Assembly: GCA_003349885.1 (NCBI GenBank)
Contig: QFXC01000014.1
Coordinates: 124,001-188,000 of the forward strand
Reading direction: 5' to 3'
Source of the DNA: an endosymbiont of Galathealinum brachiosum
GTDB taxonomy: Bacteria; Pseudomonadota; Gammaproteobacteria; SZUA-229
Length of the DNA: 64,000 nucleotides
Shown: piece by piece, positions 1-7,949 of the stretch
Numbering within the stretch: position 1 is the stretch's first letter
How the letters are laid out: every line of letters begins with the position of its first letter
Position numbers and translations under genes: made by a program
Notes under the pieces: model-generated
Seen by the model: the letters and a program-made list of their open reading frames with translations, nothing else
Databases searched by the model: none
Told to the model about the DNA's origin: nothing

Positions 1-315
1 AGCATACTCAACACAAACTCTTAATGTATATTCCAGATATTCTTTCGATATTATAATGTTTCGGGCATCAATAGCTTGTTTAATAAACGCCTCATCATCA
101 CTTAAATTAATCTGAGTTTTTGAAGACACAATAACTGGAACTGATTTTTCTTCTGACGAAGCCTTGCACAATTCAGTAATCTGTTGCGTAGTAAAGTTTT
201 TAGATAGATAAAACTCAACATCATCTCGATTACACTCTGAAAGAGCATTTTGTGAAAATAAAGACAGACCAGTAAGCGCTATAAAACAATAATTAGTCTT
301 AACGATTGAATTCAA
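1..315 (-). CDS. Exported protein of unknown function, C-terminus cut off by the window edge
   Basis: The frame is open from the window edge up to a TTG at 313-315, 105 codons. A strong Shine-Dalgarno GGAGGT (revcomp of 324-329) lies just upstream, which is why I choose this TTG. The product begins with a short polar stretch and then a hydrophobic segment ending in an ALSE-type signal-peptidase site, followed by CNRDDVEFYLSKNF and a second Cys, so it is probably periplasmic with a possible disulfide. I do not recognise the family with certainty. The 3' end is missing. Confidence 0.6.
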   Translation of the reverse strand, partial: MNSIVKTNYCFIALTGLSLFSQNALSECNRDDVEFYLSKNFTTQQITELCKASSEEKSVPVIVSSKTQINLSDDEAFIKQAIDARNIIISKEYLEYTLRVCVEYA

Positions 316-391
316 CTTAAGTTACCTCCTAAAAAACATTCATTAGATGACAATTGTACCATCTAACCCGCATAACTCTCTTGACATATAT

Positions 392-1423
392 TTACACTGA
401 TAATTTTTCTAGCAGGTTAAACACATTATTACTGCTTAAATTAATATAATCCTGTTGATTGAATAACAACATCGCACCACTAAGTTCATACCATGTAAAA
501 CCACTGCTCCAGTTAGGCGTCTCTATATCACCCTGCAGTTTTCTTGGCATGATGTACAGAGCATCAGGAAGGTACAATAAATTAAAAGGCTGCTTTTTAA
601 CATGTAGTTCATTTATCACTTGCCAGGATTTTAGCCTGTCTGTTGATTTTATTACCTGCAGTGGATAAGGATCATTACCGCCATTATGCTGCCAATGTGA
701 ATGACTAACCGGTAACCCCTTATCATCAACAAACATCTGAAAATGTAAATGATTTACAGAAGCATAAGCTCCATAACTATTATAACCGAACCCTGCCCCC
801 GGCAAAGTAGCAGATAACCCAGAACTTAAACCCCAGATATATTCATGCATTTCCTGAAATAAAAACTGAGGCAGACAATCTTCACGCTGCGGTACAATTA
901 AACCATGAAGATCTGCAAATGGATATTTATTATAAAACAGATCAAGTTGCTTCCCCTGATACTCACCTCGCCAGAAACATTCTTTAGCCATAAACGGTTT
1001 ATTAAAATTAAACTGATTTTCAACAAATGGAGTAAACATTTCACCATTATGATTAAAACTGCTCATTCTTCTCGGGCGAAATGAACGTAGTTGATTAAAC
1101 TGATACAACCAGGGAGATTCTTCTTTTAATTGAGTGATGTTAATATTTTCAAACCCCATTGCTACGAGCTTTAAAAAAACAAGAAGATCCTCTTCTACTG
1201 CATTAATCTGATTACCATTTATTAAATCTAATTTATACTGCTTAAGTAAAAATTCAAACTGAGATTTAAGTTGCGATTTTAGCTGGTTAAATAATTCAGG
1301 ATTATTACTTGCATTTGCCAGACATAAAATAAAGGTCCCCAGTTGCTGTTGATCAAGTAATTCACACAGTCCCTGGTTAAACTGCTCTCTAAAATAGGAC
1401 AGTGATGTAAATGGATTATTCAT
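392..1423 (-). CDS. HIT/GalT-superfamily nucleotide phosphorylase-like protein
   Basis: 343 residues. The centre carries NHLHFQ (about residue 225), the HxHxQ-type motif of the HIT/GalT fold in which the middle His attacks a nucleotide phosphate. It is preceded by the HGLIVPQRE strand typical of GDP-hexose phosphorylase and Ap4A phosphorylase relatives. The N-terminal ~100 residues are helical, Leu/Gln/Asn-rich and not recognisable. There is no signal peptide, so it should be cytoplasmic. It lies 32 nt downstream of a small unknown gene on the same strand, so the two may be co-transcribed. The substrate is unknown; a sugar- or dinucleoside-phosphate is the family-level expectation. Confidence 0.6.
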   Translation of the reverse strand: MNNPFTSLSYFREQFNQGLCELLDQQQLGTFILCLANASNNPELFNQLKSQLKSQFEFLLKQYKLDLINGNQINAVEEDLLVFLKLVAMGFENINITQLKEESPWLYQFNQLRSFRPRRMSSFNHNGEMFTPFVENQFNFNKPFMAKECFWRGEYQGKQLDLFYNKYPFADLHGLIVPQREDCLPQFLFQEMHEYIWGLSSGLSATLPGAGFGYNSYGAYASVNHLHFQMFVDDKGLPVSHSHWQHNGGNDPYPLQVIKSTDRLKSWQVINELHVKKQPFNLLYLPDALYIMPRKLQGDIETPNWSSGFTWYELSGAMLLFNQQDYINLSSNNVFNLLEKLSV

Positions 1424-1455
1424 ATATTATCAGAAGTATTTTGTGTTAAAACGGA

Positions 1456-1710
1456 TCAATCATCAATACTGGTATCAATCCAGTCATCAAGATAATAAAT
1501 TCTCTGACCTTCTGATGATTTAGATGGCCCTATCACTTTTGCTGCAAACAGGTGTTTTTCTACGTTAGCCTCTTCAATTGCATCTAACTCGGACTCGCAT
1601 AAAAACACACAGTTTTCTGAAAAACGCCCTCGTGAGCGTTTAGGCGCATAAACTACGGCAAATCTATGCTGAACAACGGTTGAATCTCCGTCTACGGTAA
1701 TTCCTTTCAT
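1456..1710 (-). CDS. Small conserved-looking protein of unknown function
   Basis: 84 residues, soluble, with no signal peptide or membrane segment. It contains a basic patch (PKRSRGRF) followed by an acidic helix with ELDAIEEAN and a C-terminal acidic tail. It sits just upstream of the HIT-like gene on the same strand and diverges from the radical SAM gene. No obvious Shine-Dalgarno precedes the ATG. I see no diagnostic motif; it is called a gene because of position, length and the ordinary amino-acid composition of its frame. Confidence 0.5.
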   Translation of the reverse strand: MKGITVDGDSTVVQHRFAVVYAPKRSRGRFSENCVFLCESELDAIEEANVEKHLFAAKVIGPSKSSEGQRIYYLDDWIDTSIDD

Positions 1711-1787
1711 AATATAATTGATCTGTAAGCTGATTTATTAAGGTTACCTGAGCACACACTAATCAGTATTAGTTTATACTAGGGCAT

Positions 1788-1827
1788 CTCTGAACAAGTC
1801 TATCATGTCTCTGCGGGGCGTTCAGAG
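1788..1827. repeat. Inverted repeat CTCTGAAC / GTTCAGAG upstream of the radical SAM gene
   Basis: CTCTGAAC at 1788-1795 pairs perfectly with GTTCAGAG at 1820-1827. The outer sequence AGGGCATCTCTGAAC resembles the termini of some IS5-group elements. No transposase is nearby, so it may be a remnant, or a transcribed hairpin in the leader of the gene at 1876. Confidence 0.3.
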
Positions 1828-1875
1828 TTACCCTGACGTTTAAGCCATTTTAATTAATCCAGGAAACTATCTTTC

Positions 1876-3393
1876 GTGTCACAAATCACCCTAACAACCC
1901 TGAATGCACGGTATATTCATGCATCTATGGGTTTACGATATTTATATGCCAATATGGGTGACTTACAACCTGTTACCAAACTTGTCGAATTCAATATCAA
2001 TACCCGCGTTATGGATATTGCTGAGTCTCTATTACTGGACGAACCAGAGATCATTGGCATTGGAGTGTATATCTGGAACGCCAACGAATCACTTGAGCTG
2101 GTCAAGTTACTTAAGACTATTTCACCTGAAACCATTATTGTACTTGGTGGCCCTGAAGTTAGTTATGAGTTTGAGCAACAGGAATTAGTAAGTTGTGCAG
2201 ATTATCTAATCACCGGTCAGGCAGATCTGGCATTTAAAGAGTTATGTAGCGATCTAAAAAATAATAAAAAACCAGTTAATAAAATAATCCACCCTCTGCC
2301 TCTTGAATTATCAGAGATTGAGCTTCCCTATGCACATTACAACGATGAAGATGTTGCTAATCGGGTTATCTATGTAGAAGCATCTAGAGGCTGCCCGTTT
2401 AAATGTGAATTTTGCCTCTCCTCTCTAGATAAAACAGTTTACCCTTTTGATCTTGATATTTTTCTAACAGAAATGGAGAAACTGTATCAACGGGGTGTAC
2501 GCCACTTTAAATTTGTCGATAGAACCTTTAATCTAAAAGCCGATACCAGCATTCGTATTATGGAATTCTTTCTGAATAAAATGAACTCGGAAAACAACAA
2601 CCTGTTTTTACATTTTGAGTTAATTCCAGATCATCTTCCTGAAAAATTAAAAAAAACGATCAGTCGTTTTCCTGAAGGTAGCTTACAGTTTGAAATTGGT
2701 ATTCAGAGCCTTAACCCTGAAGTTCAAATGACCATTAGTAGAAAACAGAACACACAAAAAGTTAAAGACAATTTAAGCTGGATAAGAAATCACTCTAATG
2801 CACATATTCATGCAGATTTAATCATAGGTTTACCCGGTGAAAGTATAGATAGTTTTGCCACAGGTTTAAATCAGTTATATGATTTTAACCCCCACGAAAT
2901 TCAGGTCGGAATATTAAAACGCCTAAAGGGCACACCAATCATACGCCATAGCATTGATTACGATATGCGATATAACCCACTACCACCCTTTAATATAGTG
3001 AGTAATAATTTAATCAGTTTTATGGATATGCAGCGCTTGAGTCGTTATGCCAGATACTGGGATTTGATTATTAATTCAGGGCGTTTTAAACATACCAAGA
3101 AAGTTATTCTTGAAGGAAATTCTTTTTATAATTTTCTTAATTTAAGTGACTGGATTTTTGGAACAACGGGTCAAACTCATAAAATCTCATTAGAGCGTTT
3201 ATATTCACTTCTTTATAATGGGTTAATTAATGGACTTGAGTTTGATGAGAAACGGGTGACTGATGCTTTATTAAGTGATTATGATATATCTGGTATAAAG
3301 GGGTATCCTAAGTTTTTGGCTAATTCCAATAATGATGCTGAGGTTAAGAAAATTAAGTCTAGTCAGAGGCAGGTTAGGCATAGTGGGCTTTGA
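1876..3393 (+). CDS. B12-binding radical SAM protein, BchE/P-methylase type with DUF4080-like C-terminus
   Basis: 505 residues. The start is GTG, with AGGA about 12 nt upstream. The N-terminal ~150 residues form a Rossmann-like cobalamin-binding domain without the classical DxHxxG base-on motif. The radical SAM domain begins near residue 165 with GCPFKCEFC, the CxxxCxxC motif that ligates the [4Fe-4S] cluster and AdoMet. LIIGLPGE further on is the usual glycine-rich AdoMet strand. The C-terminal ~120 residues match the DUF4080-type extension. Such proteins are annotated from family resemblance only; the substrate is unknown. It stands alone, followed by a long non-coding region. Confidence 0.75.
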   Translation: MSQITLTTLNARYIHASMGLRYLYANMGDLQPVTKLVEFNINTRVMDIAESLLLDEPEIIGIGVYIWNANESLELVKLLKTISPETIIVLGGPEVSYEFEQQELVSCADYLITGQADLAFKELCSDLKNNKKPVNKIIHPLPLELSEIELPYAHYNDEDVANRVIYVEASRGCPFKCEFCLSSLDKTVYPFDLDIFLTEMEKLYQRGVRHFKFVDRTFNLKADTSIRIMEFFLNKMNSENNNLFLHFELIPDHLPEKLKKTISRFPEGSLQFEIGIQSLNPEVQMTISRKQNTQKVKDNLSWIRNHSNAHIHADLIIGLPGESIDSFATGLNQLYDFNPHEIQVGILKRLKGTPIIRHSIDYDMRYNPLPPFNIVSNNLISFMDMQRLSRYARYWDLIINSGRFKHTKKVILEGNSFYNFLNLSDWIFGTTGQTHKISLERLYSLLYNGLINGLEFDEKRVTDALLSDYDISGIKGYPKFLANSNNDAEVKKIKSSQRQVRHSGL

Positions 3394-3445
3394 TTTATTT
3401 AAATTTAACTAGTAGTTAGGGCTGCTTGAGTTTTCCACGCTAATT

Positions 3446-3535
3446 TCTTCATGGGAATGTGAATTCTGTTTAGTCGCCGCGCTGGCGACTTACTTTTCTT
3501 ACAACAGCTTAAGAAAAGTAAGCAAAAGAACGCCG
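3446..3535 (+). repeat. Module 1 of an inverted, hairpin-forming extragenic repeat
   Basis: It begins CTTCATGGGAAT, continues GTCGCCGCGCTGGCGA, then TTACTTT, a long hairpin loop, AAAGTAAGCAAAAGAACGCC. The reverse complement of 4072-4164 has the same order: CTTCATGGGAAT, GTCGCCGTGCTGGCGA, TTACTTT, hairpin, AAAGTAACCAAAGAAATGCC. The hairpin arms differ by compensating changes, so the stem is preserved. Confidence 0.75.
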
Positions 3536-3794
3536 TCCTTTACTCGCTTGTTCTCATTAAAAAGCTAATGAGAATTCCCAAAAATTGTACCGAAGTCTTC
3601 CAGTAATGCTTAACCTGTCAGTTCATTGCTCTGTTGCCGGGTCGTCACGGTAAGCCGTCCTGGCTTATCGTGACTCAAAATCACATCCCTGTGATTTTGC
3701 CCCTACAGATATACAATTTTCGGCAAGCTCCAGAGGAGAGGTAAATCAAAACCGATATAAACTTCTCTTTCAAAAGAAAAATATTCTATATTGT

Positions 3795-3830
3795 CATTCC
3801 TGCGGAGGCAGGAATCCACTGGCTGTGAAT
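3795..3830. repeat. Short palindromic repeat with ATTCCTGC stem
   Basis: The core is ATTCCTGC, a GGAG loop and GCAGGAAT, followed by CCACTGG. It has the shape of the widespread 'TCATTCC...GGAATCCA' extragenic palindrome of many proteobacteria. It lies inside the hairpin-rich non-coding block. Confidence 0.55.
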
Positions 3831-4071
3831 GCATAGCAATAAATCCAGTCTGTAACTAACAACCAGCCCGCATAATCTGCTTGTGATTCTATTCTTTTGA
3901 CTCATCTCCCCATTACACAAGCTGATGAGGGAGTGATTTATTTGGAGTTTTCCGCGAGGATGTCTGAGCGAATTCGCCTTTTAATTCGTGAGTTCCGCAG
4001 TGGCCAAATAAATCGGGAACGAAGAAGGTACTTTTATTTGTGTTTTTTACAAATAAAAGCTTGAGTTAAGC

Positions 4072-4164
4072 GGGGCGGCATTTCTTTGGTTACTTTCTTT
4101 TTGCTGCTGAAAAGAAAGTAACTCGCCAGCACGGCGACACCTCAGAAACCTAATTCCCATGAAG
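4072..4164 (-). repeat. Module 2 of the inverted extragenic repeat
   Basis: Minus-strand copy of the module at 3446-3535. GTCGCCGTGCTGGCGA, a 13-bp stem of GTTACTTTCTTTT with its complement, and CTTCATGGGAAT all occur in the matching order. The two copies bracket about 540 nt of further non-coding DNA. Confidence 0.75.
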
Positions 4165-4261
4165 CAAGGGGCTTGTAGATAAACTAACAGACTGAAATCA
4201 CAAAATTCACGTTCCCATAAGGAAATGAACGGGTAACACTCCGACAGGCGACACCTCAGAA
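4133..4261 (+). repeat. Direct repeat GGCGACACCTCAGAAA, two copies
   Basis: The 16-nt word occurs at about 4133-4148 and again at about 4247-4261, the second running into the stop codon of the gene that ends at 4263. The outer copy suggests duplication of the module edge, or insertion of the ~100 nt between them. Confidence 0.55.
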
Positions 4262-4262
4262 A

Positions 4263-5117
4263 TTAAATAGAAAAACTACGAATAATCCCCTTCGCACTCT
4301 GAATGAGCAACCACAAAAACAACAAAGGAAAAATAATAGTCTGCACCACAAACACAACAATTAAATTTATAACCTGATGACTCATATCAGATGCCGCCTG
4401 TTTTAAAGACTGTATTTGCTTCTCAACATCCAGGCTTTGCCTGGTTTGATCAAGCCAGACACCCACCTGACCAATTAAATCATTACTAGAATCATCAATA
4501 TTTCCTCGAGTTGTTTCATTAATACTCTTTATCTGATCTGAAGCATTAACTAACTGTTCCTGCGCTTCAGTATATTGAGGCTGTAAATAATGTAGATAAA
4601 GACCTTCATTTATTAATGCAATCGTTGGAACTGAAAAACGGATAAACATCAAAATAACCAGACCTTTCTTCAAAAACGATAACGAAAGTAACTTATATTC
4701 AGCTCTGTTAAATACCCCCCATATTTTAAGTAAAAGTAATATGATAAAAATTGAAAGCATTACACTAATCAATAAAGAAGAGGTTATTTCCAGAAATAAC
4801 CGTTGGACACCTAATGAAGCCCCACTAACCATTACGACCCAGGAAAAACGCTCTATCAGGTCATTAACCGGATCAAGAATCTGACCAGGAGCAAATGTTA
4901 GACCAACACCAGCTGGAGATAACGCGACTTCTGTTCCCTGTGCTACCGAAATAACACCATTTAAGCTCCTTGAAATAGCAAATACAATTAATGATCTTTC
5001 TACACCTGCCTCAGTATAGTCTTCAGCTAGCTCATCAAGCAGATTCGAATAAGACAGAAACACAATCAATATCAGGAATACCGTGAGTAAACTTTTATTT
5101 ATAAAATTTTTATTCAA
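4263..5117 (-). CDS. Membrane protein of unknown function with four predicted TM segments
   Basis: 284 residues. Hydrophobic segments lie at roughly residues 8-26, 107-132, 148-170 and 250-278. Between the third and fourth is a ~75-residue polar, Gln/Ser/Asn-rich stretch that could form a helical hairpin outside the membrane, containing LDQTRQSLDVEKQIQSLKQ. The loop between segments 1 and 2 has SPAGVGLTFAPGQILDPVND. No enzyme motif is visible and I do not recognise the family. It is a single gene, and its 3' end abuts the hairpin-rich repeat region. Confidence 0.6.
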   Translation of the reverse strand: MNKNFINKSLLTVFLILIVFLSYSNLLDELAEDYTEAGVERSLIVFAISRSLNGVISVAQGTEVALSPAGVGLTFAPGQILDPVNDLIERFSWVVMVSGASLGVQRLFLEITSSLLISVMLSIFIILLLLKIWGVFNRAEYKLLSLSFLKKGLVILMFIRFSVPTIALINEGLYLHYLQPQYTEAQEQLVNASDQIKSINETTRGNIDDSSNDLIGQVGVWLDQTRQSLDVEKQIQSLKQAASDMSHQVINLIVVFVVQTIIFPLLFLWLLIQSAKGIIRSFSI

Positions 5118-5469
5118 ATCGATAGCTCTATGACAGAATCATCATCATTAGTTAATTAAAGTTAAATATTATTGCTGATCACACTCTGATCAGTATCATC
5201 GTTATAATAAATAAAACGTCATTTCCTGAGATTTTATTAAAACTGTTAACGCCAATTATGTGACGTTATCAATGTGTATAAACAGAGAAATGATTCATTT
5301 TTGACAAACACGTTACAAACTTAAACGCTACTAATATCGATTTGCCATAATTACCGACTCATATAGTACTATTTCACTTATTATGAAACTAGCCAGATTT
5401 TCTTTTATACATAAAAAAAGCCGCGTCTACTGAGGCGACTTTAAATATAATAACTAAAATATTTCAGTA
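5118..5469. other. Intergenic region between two minus-strand unknown genes
   Basis: 352 nt with no credible ORF. Near the gene that starts at 5117 is the short inverted repeat CTGATC (5175-5180) / GATCAG (5188-5193), a possible operator. The far side holds the terminator-like hairpin of the gene at 5470-5814. I see nothing else. Confidence 0.5.
5413..5443 (-). terminator. Rho-independent terminator after the 114-residue gene
   Basis: Read on the minus strand, AAAGTCGC, a 10-nt loop and GCGGCTTT pair with one G.U, followed by an unbroken T run (the A run at 5413-5419). It lies about 27 nt past the stop codon of the gene at 5470-5814. Confidence 0.75.
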
Positions 5470-5814
5470 TTAATTTATACGATAATTCTGGTACTGGATT
5501 ATTGCCTCTTCAACTTTATTGTTGAGATGCTGCATTGGCATTACCTTAATATAACCTGATTCATTGTGTTCATCGATTGCATCAGGGTGCACTCTGTACG
5601 TACCTTTTCTTATTCTAAACAGATACTTAGTGTGAGTTGGAGTATATTGTCCTGTTTCAATTACCGCTGCTGGTAAGAATGAATTTATATAGTCAGATTT
5701 AACGTCTTTAAAATATGATTTGAATTCTTTTAAGCTCACAATCACACCAAAGTCATCTACTTCACCAAGATCTCCACTGGATACTGCTTCCATAAAACGA
5801 TTTTTTAATGTCAT
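5470..5814 (-). CDS. Small soluble protein of unknown function
   Basis: 114 residues with no signal peptide or membrane segment. The C-terminal half has alternating basic and aromatic residues (TKYLFRIRKGTYRVHPDAI), which could be a nucleic-acid-binding beta unit, but no motif confirms this. It has its own terminator and is separated from the J-domain gene by 114 nt, so it is probably not part of the nitrate operon. Function unknown. Confidence 0.55.
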   Translation of the reverse strand: MTLKNRFMEAVSSGDLGEVDDFGVIVSLKEFKSYFKDVKSDYINSFLPAAVIETGQYTPTHTKYLFRIRKGTYRVHPDAIDEHNESGYIKVMPMQHLNNKVEEAIIQYQNYRIN

Positions 5815-5928
5815 TTGATTACACCGTTAATAGTTGTTTATAAAGTAACTCTAATATTAGAAATAACAGATACACTACTTTGCTGTATTATTTCTTCAAG
5901 AAATAACAAAGCAATAGTTAGGCCAATA

Positions 5929-6558
5929 CTAATGGCTCTTTATTTGCGTGAGTTTGAGAATTAGATACGCTTCTCTGATCTTTATAAACTTTAAACTATC
6001 TCCACCCTTATCTGGGTGATAAACGGTTATAAGCTGTCTATAAGACTGCTGGATATCTTTCCAGCTTGCTGATGATTTTAACCCGAGAGCATGTAACGAG
6101 TCTAACCGTTTATCTTTTGCATCATGCCACTCATGATAGTTTGTATAAGAGTCCCAGAAACTACTCAGTAACTCATCTACACCCTGTTCATCTGTAAGGT
6201 GGTAATTATCCCAGTTAAGAAAATAGTCACTCAGCGCATCATCTGTTGTTGTATTAGAATCTTCAACTGATAAATCCTGAGCATTTATTTTCAATTCTGG
6301 AATGAGCTCAATTTTTAAAGATGATATAAAAAGACTAAAACCTGAACCAGATAAATCTTTTCTCAATTGGTATAAAGCATTCATTACAACAAAATTTTTT
6401 CGAAAAAGCTTCATTTCACTGGTTTCATCAGGCTCTGATTTATTTAGAGCAAAACCAAGTTGTTCTAATATTTGCATTAACTTATATAAGCTTAATACAT
6501 CATCTGACTGCTTTAATTCATTTAAAATTGCTAATATTAATGGGTTTTCAGTCGACAT
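5929..6558 (-). CDS. DnaJ-related protein with C-terminal J domain
   Basis: 209 residues from the ATG at 6558. I prefer this start to the longer frame (to 6630) because MSTENPLIL is where resemblance to the DnaJ-related N-terminal domain begins; that domain also has the KNFVVMNALYQLR signature. The J domain is at the C-terminus (about residues 145-205), with HPDKGG carrying the HPD tripeptide that stimulates DnaK ATPase. There is no Gly/Phe or zinc-finger region, so this is a class III co-chaperone. The start overlaps the viaA stop by 11 nt (ATGTCGACTGA), strong evidence for translational coupling to ravA-viaA. The natural partner is DnaK; the client is unknown. Confidence 0.85.
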   Translation of the reverse strand: MSTENPLILAILNELKQSDDVLSLYKLMQILEQLGFALNKSEPDETSEMKLFRKNFVVMNALYQLRKDLSGSGFSLFISSLKIELIPELKINAQDLSVEDSNTTTDDALSDYFLNWDNYHLTDEQGVDELLSSFWDSYTNYHEWHDAKDKRLDSLHALGLKSSASWKDIQQSYRQLITVYHPDKGGDSLKFIKIREAYLILKLTQIKSH

Positions 6559-7942
6559 CTGAGAGATTAAATACCTGATGACAAATTTCGTTATACGCGC
6601 TCGAGTCCCACTGGCCAAGCTGAATACCAAAAATTCTTGACGGTAATTGAGTATTTAAAGCCTGGTCTATGACTTTTCTGTCAACTTCAAAACGCCCATC
6701 ACTCATTATCAATATATCCGCATTTTTCCATTGACTGCTTTTCCTTCTTTCAAGGGCTTTTACTAGAACATTATTAATATCGGTACCCCCATTAATAGAG
6801 ACGTTAAGAAACTCAAGTATAGACTTCCAGCCATGATCTAAATTTAATTCTAACTGAATAACTTCTTCTGGCCCACTAAAACAGAAAAGATGACAATCTC
6901 TTTTTTCTAAACGTGAAACTCTCATTGCTTCAAGTGCTATAGCTTTAGCTAATATGGCTGGCCTGCCTTTCATAGACGCAGAAGTATCTACACAAAGAAT
7001 CATGGGGCCTGCATGTTTAATCGATGTTTTACCCGGTATATTAATATTTATCGAATTTGTTTCTATATTAGGAATATGCTCTGATAACAAACCTTTTACG
7101 TGATAATTCAATAACTGACGTTCAGCACGTCTTACATGCCATAGCATTTTAAATCGACTATTACCTAACATTGAAAGCTCAGAAGACAGCATTTTAGAAA
7201 TATCATCACCCCGAAAAACACCTGTAATACTATTTACAGCCTGATCATCAGGTAACGCATTATCCATCTTTCTATTCTCATCTGAATATTGATTAAACCC
7301 TCTTAAATCAGTCTCGTCATAATTCCCTGATTTATTCCTGCCTATTAATTTTATGATGGATTGCAATCTTTGTGATTTTTTAATGACACGATGAACATTC
7401 ACAAGTTGTTTTAAATCAGCTTCAGAAGTTATACCTTTAGATAAATCCCAACCGAGACTACGTTGCAATGCAAAATCAACATTAATATCATTCATTGATT
7501 TATATAGTGCATTATTAACAATACCTGACTTTTCATTATTATATATGTCTTGAGTTAGACTTTTATAAGATTCATTCAGCGCACTATTATCACTTGTTAT
7601 TTCATCCTCAACATCATCTAACCAGTTAAGCACACTAATCAGAATATCATTTGTATAAGATTCGTTATCAAGTGAGTGTTTCAACAATGTTTTGTCGGTT
7701 AATTTATTATGAAAAGCATCAACAAGATCAGACTCAATCCATTTCTCTAGAGACTCTTTAGTTACCTGCTTCCCATTAATGAGATTATTTCTTATCTCAA
7801 CTATACCGGTTGCTCTTTTTTGTAAGCTATTAGACGTAGATCCATCTATCGTTGATCTGTATTGGTGTGTAATTAATCTTTTATAGATATACTCAGGTAT
7901 CTGATCAAGAACACTTAAAGATTGAAACTCTACCTTTAACAT
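6548..7942 (-). CDS. viaA: ViaA-like von Willebrand factor A protein
   Basis: 464 residues, close to E. coli ViaA (483). The VWA domain is C-terminal (about residues 308-460). Its metal-ion-dependent adhesion site is complete: DTSASMKG, then GGTD, then MSDG. The N-terminal ~300 residues are helical and family-specific. ViaA pairs with the MoxR ATPase RavA, whose gene ends 7 nt upstream. In E. coli the pair binds respiratory enzymes, including NADH dehydrogenase and fumarate reductase, and influences aminoglycoside sensitivity. The downstream J-domain gene overlaps this one by 11 nt. Here the pair follows nitrate-reduction genes, which suggests a chaperone role for that system. Confidence 0.85.
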   Translation of the reverse strand: MLKVEFQSLSVLDQIPEYIYKRLITHQYRSTIDGSTSNSLQKRATGIVEIRNNLINGKQVTKESLEKWIESDLVDAFHNKLTDKTLLKHSLDNESYTNDILISVLNWLDDVEDEITSDNSALNESYKSLTQDIYNNEKSGIVNNALYKSMNDINVDFALQRSLGWDLSKGITSEADLKQLVNVHRVIKKSQRLQSIIKLIGRNKSGNYDETDLRGFNQYSDENRKMDNALPDDQAVNSITGVFRGDDISKMLSSELSMLGNSRFKMLWHVRRAERQLLNYHVKGLLSEHIPNIETNSININIPGKTSIKHAGPMILCVDTSASMKGRPAILAKAIALEAMRVSRLEKRDCHLFCFSGPEEVIQLELNLDHGWKSILEFLNVSINGGTDINNVLVKALERRKSSQWKNADILIMSDGRFEVDRKVIDQALNTQLPSRIFGIQLGQWDSSAYNEICHQVFNLSDVD

Positions 7943-7949
7943 AGCAGCT

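Larger units (their letters stand above)
3394..4262. other. 869-nt non-coding region packed with hairpins
   Basis: I find no credible ORF. The stretch is a chain of perfect or near-perfect stem-loops: GTCGCC/GGCGAC (3473-3488), a 12-bp stem CTTACTTTTCTT with its partner (3489-3522), GTCACGGTAAGCC with its partner (about 3645-3674), AAATCACA/TGTGATTT (about 3679-3698), CTTTTATTTGT/ACAAATAAAAG (about 4030-4059) and the 13-bp GTTACTTTCTTTT stem (4089-4122). Its ends are inverted copies of one module, listed separately. A second, wider pairing ATTTATTTGG/CCAAATAAAT encloses about 3996-4016 on its far side. This looks like an extragenic repeat array rather than decayed genes. Confidence 0.7.

Noticed and set aside
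1781-1827. A complete IS5-type insertion sequence upstream of the radical SAM gene
   Set aside because: Only a short terminus-like sequence and an 8-bp inverted repeat are present; there is no transposase nearby.
5885-5910. TTATTTCTT palindrome after the J-domain gene as a terminator
   Set aside because: There is no T run on the minus strand after it and the loop is too small for the full stem.
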